From NCBI GenBank assembly GCA_023231425.1, contig JALNVI010000076.1, positions 1 through 12,560 of the forward strand: 12,560 bases of DNA, written 5' to 3'. Shown one piece after another: positions 6,531-12,560 of the stretch. The translations under genes were made by a program, and so were the position numbers. Under the pieces are notes generated by a model. The model did no database searches. It was not told the origin of the DNA and saw only the letters and a program-made list of their open reading frames with translations. Numbering within the stretch: the stretch's first letter is position 1; each line of letters begins with the position of its first letter. The stretch is from Desulforhopalus sp. (GTDB lineage Bacteria; Desulfobacterota; Desulfobulbia; Desulfobulbales; Desulfocapsaceae).

Positions 6531-7151
6531 ATGTCCAGACTGAATCCACTGAAAATGCTGACCCTGCTCGCTGTCCTCTGCTGTCCCCTGCTTTCAGGCA
6601 GCGCCTTCGCGGCGACACGAGCACAACCGATCACCGTCACCCTGCCAGAATCGCTGCTCAAAGAAGCGATAGCCTCCGTGGTCCCGATACAAATTGACCC
6701 GCATGTCCACGGCATGCGCGGAGAGATTGAGGTGAAAAACATCTCTAACCTCCAGATCAGTAAAGGGCATCTCGCCTGCCGCATGCAGCTGGAAGGCCGT
6801 AACCTCGGCGTTTCCACCAAGGTAGGAGATCATAAAATCAACCTCAACATTGGCTCCGTGTCAGTGGATGTGAACACCGACTCCGCGCTGCGTTTTGACG
6901 CGCAGAAACAGATTCTCTACATTCGCCCCATAGTGAAAAGCACCAGCGACAAACAGGGCGAGGCCGACAGCCTCATCGCCATGTTCAACGGCAATGAGCT
7001 GCCCATTGCCCTGCAGGAGCTGGAGCCGCTTGTCTCTCAGGCCGGTGACAAAATGCTCATCATCAACGGACGCATCACCGATATCGTCGCCGAGCAGGAC
7101 CGCCTTGTGCTCAAGCTGCTCCCCACCATCTCCACCCGCAGGGTGAAATAA
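6531..7151 (+). CDS. Secreted periplasmic protein of unknown function
   Basis: I do not recognise a family with confidence. The 206-residue protein has a clear Sec signal peptide: a positive N-terminus, the hydrophobic core MLTLLAVLCCPLLSGS, and a likely cleavage after AFA (residue 27). No lipobox Cys follows, so it should be soluble in the periplasm. The mature part alternates short amphipathic strands (VTLPESLLKEAIASVVPIQI, EGRNLGVSTKV, INLNIGSVSVDV) and ends in a charged helix-strand region. This recalls tubular lipid-binding or DUF1439/YceB-like proteins, which is only a guess from its texture. The start is firm: AAGGAGAA precedes ATG 6531 at a 5-6 nt spacing. It lies 18 bp after the DUF457-like membrane protein, so the pair may act together at the inner membrane. 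Confidence 0.82.
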   Translation: MSRLNPLKMLTLLAVLCCPLLSGSAFAATRAQPITVTLPESLLKEAIASVVPIQIDPHVHGMRGEIEVKNISNLQISKGHLACRMQLEGRNLGVSTKVGDHKINLNIGSVSVDVNTDSALRFDAQKQILYIRPIVKSTSDKQGEADSLIAMFNGNELPIALQELEPLVSQAGDKMLIINGRITDIVAEQDRLVLKLLPTISTRRVK

Positions 7152-7156
7152 AGGGG

Positions 7157-7450
7157 AAAAGGGAGGCAGGAGACGGGAGAAGGGAGACAGGAAAAAGCGG
7201 TAAGGCATTTTTTTTACCGCGAAGAACGCGAAGGAACACAAAAGCATTTGAAGATAAAGAAGCTTTTGCGTGTTCAGCACGTTTCGCTGACCATTCAGTC
7301 TTTCCGCTTTTTGCCTTTTCCTGTCTCCCCGCTTTAATTCAACTAAAATCTTTTGCTTTCCTTCGCGCTCTTCGCGTTCTTCGCGGTAAAAAGGTCTTTC
7401 CGCTTTTGCCTTTACCTTTCTCCTGTCTCCCTTCTCCTGTCTCCCTTCTT
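7157..7450. repeat. Whole-gap imperfect inverted repeat (purine tract + CGCGAAG core on both arms)
   Basis: The left arm reads purine tract (7157-7198) and then the core ACCGCGAAGAACGCGAAG (7216-7233). The right arm is the reverse complement, with core at about 7361-7390 and pyrimidine tract CTCCTGTCTCCCTTCTCCTG near 7420-7450. The centre (7236-7271) repeats the inversion with CACAAAAGC against GCTTTTGCGTG. The element fills the gap between the convergent genes ending at 7151 (plus) and 7451 (minus). It could fold into one long hairpin in the transcript from either side, which would suit a bidirectional transcript end. Confidence 0.85.
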
Positions 7451-8008
7451 TTACCACATCAAATCATCCGGCACCTGAAAGGCAGCATACGGATCATCAG
7501 CGTCAGCCGTCTCCTCCTGCGCCCTGGCGAGATGGATGAAGAGCGAGGAGTCGAGGCTGCGGATTTTCTCAAGAATCACCCTCGGCAGGACCTCAAAAAC
7601 CTCCCCGCTTCCCGGTATGCGCACAATGCCCAGCACGCCGCGACCCAACTTGTCAGAGGTCTCCTTCTCCACAAAGACCCGATAGATCTTCCCTTCCATA
7701 TTGAAGCGGAAGGCGGGCCCCTTTTCATCCTTCTTCAGCCGGTTCTGTTCAATCATCTGCTTCACCGTGGCTGCTGACGCCCGCTTCTGCAGCTTTTCAT
7801 CCCGCTCACGGTTGAGTTCGCGCACCCGCGCCTTCTTCTTCTCCTCCGCCTCCCGCTGAATACGAACGTTCTCCTCGGCGATGGTGGGTTTCCCCTTTGC
7901 GACCTTTGTGCTCTTCTGTTGTTTATGCTTTTGGGATTTCGTCTCGGAAACCTGTTTTTTATCTACAAGACCGAGTTTTAAAAACTGATTTTGGAATGCA
8001 TTTGCCAT
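7451..8008 (-). CDS. DUF2058 family protein (YaiL-like, nucleoprotein/polynucleotide-associated)
   Basis: The 185-residue protein matches DUF2058, of which E. coli YaiL is the familiar member. It starts MANAFQNQFLKLGLVDKKQV, like the family's QxQLLKAGLV opening. A long Lys/Arg/Glu-rich stretch follows (residues 20-85, likely helical or coiled-coil), then VKQMIEQNRL (82-91) and a C-terminal beta domain (98-150) with the YRVFVEKETSDKLGRG segment. The acidic tail ends PDDLMW. The family is described as polynucleotide-associated, but its biochemical role is not established. ATG 8008 is preceded by CAGGAAA at about 7 nt. It is convergent with the 6531 gene across the inverted-repeat gap. Confidence 0.9.
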   Translation of the reverse strand: MANAFQNQFLKLGLVDKKQVSETKSQKHKQQKSTKVAKGKPTIAEENVRIQREAEEKKKARVRELNRERDEKLQKRASAATVKQMIEQNRLKKDEKGPAFRFNMEGKIYRVFVEKETSDKLGRGVLGIVRIPGSGEVFEVLPRVILEKIRSLDSSLFIHLARAQEETADADDPYAAFQVPDDLMW

Positions 8009-8044
8009 TATTTTTTCCTGTCAATATTGGTTCATGGTGAAACT

Positions 8045-8078
8045 GCCCGCCCATTCTACCCGGACGGGCTCTTTTTTT
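8045..8078 (+). terminator. Hairpin followed by a T-run
   Basis: GCCCG (8045-8049) pairs with CGGGC (8065-8069). CC/GG extends the stem past one mismatch, with a nine-base loop, and TCTTTTTTT follows (8070-8078). On the plus strand this has the form of a rho-independent terminator, yet no plus-strand gene ends near it. On the minus strand it would sit in the leader of the DUF2058 gene. Confidence 0.45.
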
Positions 8079-8096
8079 GTAACTTCTCACAAATTT

Positions 8097-8796
8097 AGGG
8101 GAAAAGACAAAGAATTTTACCGCGAAGAACGCGAAGGACACGAAGAAAAGCAGAAAAGACAGGCAAAAGCAAAAGACGGAACGACAAAAGATTTTTTGCC
8201 AACGAATAACAGCTCGAATAAGGCGAATAAAGACATTTTAGACAAAGCATAACTCCTTAAAAAAGTTATAAAAAAAGACAAAGAATTTTACCGCGAAGAA
8301 CGCGAAGGACGCGAAGAGTAAAGCCAGAACAACAACAGCAATTTTCTGTTGAGTTTAAAAAATCTTTGTTCTCAAATGCTTTTTGCCTTCTTCCGCCTTT
8401 TTCCGTGTGTTTCGTTGGCTATCCAGTCTTTCGCTTCCCGCCTTTTGCTTTTCCCTTTCTCCTGTCTCCTGCCTCCTGCCTCCTTCTTTTGCCCTATTCG
8501 CATTATTCAAGCTTTCCTTTGGCAAAAAAATCTGTTGTCCTGTCTTTTGCCTTTCCCTGTCCTTCCCGCTTTTCTTCGTTTTCCTTCGCGTCCTTCGCGG
8601 TAAAAATTGTCTTTTGCCCTATTCGCATTATTCGAGCTTTCCTTTGGCAAAAAAAATCTATTGTCCTGTCTTTTGCCTTTCCCTGTCTTTTCCGCTTTTC
8701 TTCGTGTCCTTCGCGTCCTTCGCGGTAAAAAAATCTTTATTCTCAAATGCTTTTTGCCTTTCTTCGTGTTCCTTCGCGTTCTTCGCGGTGAAAAAA
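8097..8796. repeat. Composite repeat island with five CGCGAAG cores
   Basis: Forward cores lie at about 8115-8146 and 8286-8318 and reverse-complement cores at about 8573-8605, 8699-8733 and 8761-8796. The island is again an inverted repeat overall. A segment beginning TTTTGCCCTATTCGCATTAT is duplicated in tandem (about 8486-8577 and 8611-8703, roughly 125 bp apart). The segment 8173-8206 is an exact 34-base inverted match to 10003-10036. The segment 8311-8342 recurs with few changes at 12380-12411. Open frames here (8349-8862 plus, 8507-8746 minus) are repeat translations. Confidence 0.88.
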
Positions 8797-8800
8797 TGTC

Positions 8801-9709
8801 TTACCGCTGCGCAAGGGGTTGCGCCCGGTGCCGATGCGCTGCCAGCGCGACATTGGCGCTGAAAATCAGCAGCGCCCCGCACCAGCCGCCAAAGCCCAGG
8901 GGCGGATCAAAGGCAACCAGCGGTCCCAGCAACGCCGCGAGCAAAATGCGGCTGGAACCGATGACCGAACCTTCAAGCGCTGTCACATAACGAAACCCGA
9001 AGGTGAGGAGATACTGTCCCGCAACTCCGACTGCCGAGCAGGTAAAGAGCCAGAAGAACTCGGCTCTGTCCGGCCAGAATATCTGTTCATGAAAGAAGAT
9101 GTAAAGCAGTACCGCGCCAATGCTGAACATAAAGAAGAGAATTGTCTGCGAATCATGCCAGCGGCGGCTGAAGTTGAGGTAGATGATGGCCGCGGCGGCA
9201 GTGATCCCGGAGGCCACGCCCCAGAGGTTATCCACCGGAAAGACAAACTCTCCCGCCGGCATGAGTACCAGCCAGATCCCGAAAGTGGCGGCAAGCACCG
9301 CGATTATGGAGAAGGCATCGGTCTGGGTGCGAAGAAAAATGGCTGAGAAGAGGGCCACATAGAGGGGGTAGGTCATATTCATAATGTTGGCCTCAGCCAC
9401 CGTGCTCACCTGCACCGTTTTATAAAAGCAGAAGACGGCGACAGTGTTGGCCAGCGCCCGGCCGATAAGCAGATTCCAGCGTACCGGCTTCAACTTCTGC
9501 CGGGAACAGACCATGGTTGCGGAAACCACACAGATACCAAGAAGAAAACGGGCAAAGACAAAGTAGGAGGTGTGAAGTTCAACTGACGCCTCCGCCCGGC
9601 GGATAATCACCGTGGCGAAGTAGAAGGCAAAGGCAGAGGCGAAGAGGGCCAGCCAGCCTGGCAGCTGACGGCTGCCGGGCCGTTGAAAGAATGCGGTAAG
9701 TACAGACAA
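8801..9709 (-). CDS. EamA/DMT-superfamily transporter (RhaT-like, 10 TM)
   Basis: This is an inner-membrane permease with two EamA repeats and about ten hydrophobic helices. Signs of the family are an early helix ending RRAEAS, the ARFLLGICVV segment, GRALANTVAVFCFYKTVQVS, NIMNMTYPLYVALFSAIFLR closing repeat one, and ALEGSVIGSSRILLAALLGP near the end. The substrate cannot be predicted. Members export metabolites, amino acids or drugs. The frame is open back to GTG 9766, but that codon has no ribosome binding site. I chose TTG 9709-9707, which has GGAGG (9723-9719) nine bases upstream and gives 302 residues, the usual family length. The GTG would give 321 residues. Repeat islands flank it on both sides, so it is probably monocistronic. 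Confidence 0.85.
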   Translation of the reverse strand: MSVLTAFFQRPGSRQLPGWLALFASAFAFYFATVIIRRAEASVELHTSYFVFARFLLGICVVSATMVCSRQKLKPVRWNLLIGRALANTVAVFCFYKTVQVSTVAEANIMNMTYPLYVALFSAIFLRTQTDAFSIIAVLAATFGIWLVLMPAGEFVFPVDNLWGVASGITAAAAIIYLNFSRRWHDSQTILFFMFSIGAVLLYIFFHEQIFWPDRAEFFWLFTCSAVGVAGQYLLTFGFRYVTALEGSVIGSSRILLAALLGPLVAFDPPLGFGGWCGALLIFSANVALAAHRHRAQPLAQR

Positions 9710-9837
9710 AGGGAACAACCTCCGTGGAGAATAAAAGGAACAGAACACGCCCCCCGCAACCTCCACCGGAGGGCAGGCTGGTCACGGGAGCACCGCTCCA
9801 CAATACAACATCGGGCACCAATAAAAAGGCGGGAAAG

Positions 9838-10036
9838 CATTTTTTTTTACCGCGAAGAACGCGAAGAACGCGAAGGACGGGAAATGGGAGACGGGAGACA
9901 GGGAAAGGCAAAAGACGGCAAGAGCGGATGGCTGACGAAACACCCCAAACACACGAAAGCTTCTCTCTATAAAATGTTTTTTTCGCATGTTTAGAGCCTT
10001 TTTTCGTTGGCAAAAAATCTTTTGTCGTTCCGTCTT
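9838..10036. repeat. Repeat island between the EamA and MFS genes
   Basis: One forward core with three CGCGAAG-type units lies at about 9843-9881, followed by GGGAGACGGGAGACAGGG. The stretch 9970-10016 is an inverted near-copy of 12432-12480 (shared: CGCATGTTTAGAGCC). The stretch 10003-10036 is an exact inverted copy of 8173-8206. Positions 9724-9837 upstream of the EamA gene hold nothing I recognise. Confidence 0.82.
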
Positions 10037-10042
10037 CCCCAG

Positions 10043-10076
10043 GGGTACCTGCTAAAGTTCCTCTGTTTCAGTACCC
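10043..10076 (-). terminator. Inverted repeat at the MFS gene stop codon
   Basis: GGGTAC (10043-10048) pairs with GTACCC (10071-10076), extended by TG/CA past a bulged C. It overlaps the stop codon of the MFS gene by one base. No T-run follows, so a terminator role is only possible. Confidence 0.3.
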
Positions 10077-11260
10077 TATACCTCTTCAGATGCTGGCGCA
10101 GGCAGCGTTAAGGCGATAAGAAAGATTAAAACAGGAAGAGGCGTAAGAGAGGCAAACGCCGTCCAGACGCCATAGATGTCTGCCAGTTTTCCGATAAGGG
10201 GGGCAGCTCCGCCGCCAATGGCGACGGCAAGACCGATGGTGACGCCGGAAGAGAGGCCGACGCGGCCGGGCAGATATCTCTGTCCGAGGACGATGGTGGG
10301 ACTGTATGTTACAAAGACGACAGCCCCCAGGGGAATCAGTAAAATCGTTGCCGCCACCAGGCTGCCCATGGCAATAAAAAGCGGAAGGAAAATGGACAGG
10401 CCGAGAAAGCCGATTATGACCACCCTTCTCTGACCATAACGGTCGGCAAGGCTGCCACCAATAATATTCCCGACTATGCCGGAACCTGAAAAGATGGAGA
10501 GGGCGACCGCTCCTGCTATATGAGATTGACCGAAAACATTTATCCAATAGATGGGGATAAAGATATTCAGCCCGAAAAAGACGATAGAGCGGAGGCTGAC
10601 CATCGCCCCTATCCGTGCAAAAGCACTCCAGTTTTCTTTAAGAACAACGGAGGACGCGGCATTTTTAAGTCGTGCACCGGCGGCTTCAAGTTCTTCGAAT
10701 AACGAGAATTGTGAGATTACGACAATGGACATGATCGTTGCCGGGATAAGAAGAACCAGCGTTCCGGGAAGGCCCCATTGCACGACTGCTGTTGAGGCAA
10801 TAAGCGGGCCCACAGCAAATCCGATCGTACCGCCAACACCAAAAAAACTCATTGCCGTATTTTTCCGATCCCCTGCAGCGAGATTAACAAGCCGTGCCGC
10901 CTGTGGATGATACGCTGCGATCCCAATTCCGCTTATGATCCCAAGAACGAGAAGCAAAGGGTATGATGTGCAGAGCCCGGACAGCCCGAGCCCCAGACAG
11001 GCCAGCATCATTCCCAGAGGGAGAAGCCACGGTTTGGCAAAGCGGTCTGCGGCGAGACCGAACATCGGCTGAATAATACTTGAGGAGATGTTGACCGCAA
11101 ACACGATGGCTGCCGCAGCGGTATAGGAGAGACCGTAGCTGGAGATGAAAAAAGGGAGCAGGGCGGGCAGCGCTCCCTGGTTGAGATCTGTGGCCATATG
11201 ACCGGCGGCCAGAATAGTGATCTGGCGTTTCTTTATTTCAATATCCTGACGATTTGCCAT
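10076..11260 (-). CDS. MFS transporter, fosmidomycin-resistance (Fsr)-like
   Basis: This is a 394-residue major facilitator with 12 predicted helices, a normal length for the family. Motif A is present in both halves: GLAADRFAKP (68-77) and GGSLADRYGQRR (268-279). The segment IAAYHPQAARLVNLAAGDRK (114-133), followed by SFFGVGGTIGFAVGPLI (138-154), is the hallmark of Fsr-like exporters, where HPE/HPQ and the VGG run are conserved. It is probably a proton-driven exporter of a small molecule. Drug resistance is only a family association. ATG 11260 follows AAGGAAA at a 6-nt spacing. A TetR-family regulator gene lies upstream on the same strand, 367 bp away, and may control it. Confidence 0.9.
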   Translation of the reverse strand: MANRQDIEIKKRQITILAAGHMATDLNQGALPALLPFFISSYGLSYTAAAAIVFAVNISSSIIQPMFGLAADRFAKPWLLPLGMMLACLGLGLSGLCTSYPLLLVLGIISGIGIAAYHPQAARLVNLAAGDRKNTAMSFFGVGGTIGFAVGPLIASTAVVQWGLPGTLVLLIPATIMSIVVISQFSLFEELEAAGARLKNAASSVVLKENWSAFARIGAMVSLRSIVFFGLNIFIPIYWINVFGQSHIAGAVALSIFSGSGIVGNIIGGSLADRYGQRRVVIIGFLGLSIFLPLFIAMGSLVAATILLIPLGAVVFVTYSPTIVLGQRYLPGRVGLSSGVTIGLAVAIGGGAAPLIGKLADIYGVWTAFASLTPLPVLIFLIALTLPAPASEEV

Positions 11261-11289
11261 TGCGGTTTCCTTGTGAAGAAATTCGATTA

Positions 11290-11622
11290 AAAAAGACGAT
11301 GTTAAGACAATTTTTTACCGCGAAGAACGCAAAGAAAAGCAGAAGAAGGAGGCAGGAGACGGGAGACAGGAGAAAGGGAAAAGCGGAAAGCAAAAGACAG
11401 AATAGCCAGCGAAACACACTAAATACTCGAAAAAAAGGCGAAAACATTTGAGAAAAAGCTGTTGTACTGTCTTTTACTTTTCCCCGTCCTTCCCGCTTCA
11501 ATAAAAAAAAAAATCTTTGTTCTCAAAAGCTTTTTGTCTTTCTTCGCGTTCTTCGCGGTGAAATTCTTTGTCTTTTTCGTTGTTCCGTCTTTTGCTTTTT
11601 CCTGTCTCCTGCCTCCTTTCTC
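11290..11622. repeat. Repeat island between the MFS and TetR genes
   Basis: A forward core at about 11311-11335 and a reverse core at about 11541-11566 flank a purine tract (11345-11380) and a segment around 11384-11460. That segment, reverse-complemented, resembles 8370-8500, including the module GTGTTTCG(C/T)TGGCTAT. A pyrimidine tract closes the island (11600-11622). Frames such as 11498-11695 minus are repeat translations. Confidence 0.84.
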
Positions 11623-11627
11623 CCTTT

Positions 11628-12233
11628 TTATCTCTCCTCCTCCACAGCCAGCCGCAGTACACCCTCCACCAGCGCTCGGACAAAGGCCTCATCAAGCGGG
11701 CCGTGATCCATCAGCAGGCGATACCACATTGGACCGTGCAGCAGGTCTACGGCCAGTTCCAGGTCGAACCCGCTGCGCAGGTGCACATTGTTTTCATGGC
11801 GGCTGAAGATCTCTCGTATCGCCTCCCGCCGTGTATCGAGGAACTGCAGACGGAAGGAAGCCAGTGAACCATCCTCCACCCGTGAGGCGGAGATAACGCC
11901 TACCAGCATGTTGCGCGCGGCGGGGGTGTTGAGGCGGCAGCTGATGGCGGAGGCGAGTTCCAGCAGGTCATCACGCAGGGTATTGCCCTGCGGATTGTCG
12001 GGCAGGCGGGTGGGGTGAAAATCTTCCAGCAGCGCCTCAATGCACAGCTCCGCCTTGTTATTCCACCAGCGGTAGATGGTCTGTTTACCCACTCCGGCGC
12101 GCTTTGCCACTTCGTCGATGCGCAGGTCGGCATACCCCTGTTCCGCGATCAGTGCAAGGGTTACCTGCAGGATGGCATGGTGAGTCTTTGCGCAACGCGG
12201 CCTCCCCCGGCTGCATTTTTCTTCTGTTGTCAT
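11628..12233 (-). CDS. TetR/AcrR-family transcriptional regulator
   Basis: This is a 201-residue DNA-binding repressor, a normal length for the family. The N-terminal helix-turn-helix is clear: AILQVTLALIAEQGYADLRI (20-39), then IDEVAKRAGVGKQTIYRWW (39-57), with the typical IYRWW recognition-helix end and NKAEL after it. The basic stretch SRGRPRCAK precedes it. Residues 70-201 form the helical ligand-binding and dimer domain, of the type seen in TetR_C_11/C_16-like regulators with the MWYRLLMDHGPLD segment near the end. The ligand is unknown. ATG 12233 has a strong GGAGG about 7 nt upstream. The MFS exporter downstream on the same strand is the most plausible target. I could not identify an operator. 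Confidence 0.93.
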   Translation of the reverse strand: MTTEEKCSRGRPRCAKTHHAILQVTLALIAEQGYADLRIDEVAKRAGVGKQTIYRWWNNKAELCIEALLEDFHPTRLPDNPQGNTLRDDLLELASAISCRLNTPAARNMLVGVISASRVEDGSLASFRLQFLDTRREAIREIFSRHENNVHLRSGFDLELAVDLLHGPMWYRLLMDHGPLDEAFVRALVEGVLRLAVEEER

Positions 12234-12339
12234 AATGAACCTCCAGTCGTGTCACAGAGGAATATAGCAGGCTCGGTATTAAATTCGAGAAAAAAAGTCT
12301 TGTTTCATCCTGCCACTCCAGGTTTTTTTATGAACGCCG

Positions 12340-12560
12340 GAACGACAAAAGATTTTTACCGCGAAGGACGCGAAGAACGCGAAGGGTAAAGCGAGAACAA
12401 CAACAGCAAGGGACTGTTTAAGTCCAAAAGCTTTTTACCAACGAAAAAAGGCTCTAAACATGCGAAAAAGGCATTTTATATAAAAAAATGCCTTACCGTC
12501 TTTTGCTTTCGCCTTTCTTCGCGTTCCTTCGCGTTCTTCGCGGTAAAAAAATGCCTCACC
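12340..12560. repeat. Repeat island at the right edge, with an internal perfect hairpin
   Basis: A forward core at about 12353-12386 and a reverse core at about 12517-12550 make the island an inverted repeat. At its centre AAGGCATTTT (12468-12477) pairs perfectly with AAAATGCCTT (12485-12494) around a seven-base loop. On the minus strand TTT follows the stem, so it is terminator-like for anything entering from the right. No gene is visible here. The leader of the TetR gene occupies 12234-12339. Confidence 0.83.

Noticed and set aside
8349..8862. Plus-strand frames of 84-159 aa rich in Phe, Ser and Leu
   Set aside because: They are repeat translations and not membrane proteins. The apparent hydrophobicity comes from pyrimidine-rich repeat DNA.
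10043..10076. A tRNA-like or riboswitch-like fold at the GGGTAC inverted repeat
   Set aside because: There is only one short stem, with no further conserved helices.

Overview
The window looks like chromosomal DNA of a Desulfobacterota (deltaproteobacterial) bacterium. This is an inference. It rests on a GC-rich coding style, a TypA that reads like those of sulfate reducers, a DUF2058 protein, a strong selenoprotein candidate, and gene-free stretches full of two short-repeat families that I associate with such genomes. I see no rRNA, tRNA, CRISPR array, transposase or phage gene.

Layout, left to right. Positions 1-1230 are a non-coding array of at least eight copies of a palindrome, embedded in 137-152 bp units. 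Directly against its right edge, on the minus strand (1233-1403), lies a 56-residue two-helix membrane protein gene. It has a strong ribosome binding site and one in-frame TGA that would create a Cys-Thr-Pro-Sec (CxxU) redox motif. A GC-rich hairpin with a G-containing loop starts a few bases after that TGA, as expected of a bacterial SECIS element. Upstream of it is typA (1545-3344, minus). An imperfect hairpin element lies beyond the 3' end of typA and a related one beyond its 5' end. Positions 3366-4216 are purine-rich tandem repeats. Next come a superfamily 2 helicase (4217-5569, minus) and, divergent from it with only 37 bp between start codons, a two-gene plus-strand unit: a DUF457/YdjM-like membrane protein with an extra C-terminal domain (5607-6512) and a secreted periplasmic protein (6531-7151). 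On the minus strand follow a DUF2058 protein (7451-8008), an EamA/DMT transporter (8801-9709), an Fsr-like MFS transporter (10076-11260) and a TetR-family regulator (11628-12233).

Most gaps from 3366 onward hold copies of a dispersed repeat whose core is ACCGCGAAG followed by further CGCGAAG units. It is combined with purine-rich GGAGACAGGAGA tracts and several other recurring modules. I count about 16 cores, often in inverted pairs, so that whole gaps (for example 7157-7450) form long imperfect inverted repeats. One or two gaps also hold simple hairpins that could act as terminators.

Functionally the genes are mostly independent housekeeping or accessory units. The clearest functional links are the 5607-7151 operon, the possible control of the MFS transporter by the TetR protein upstream of it, and the dependence of the small selenoprotein on a Sec-insertion machinery encoded elsewhere. 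The selenoprotein candidate is the observation most worth following up. Standard gene calling would miss it or cut it to 30 residues.
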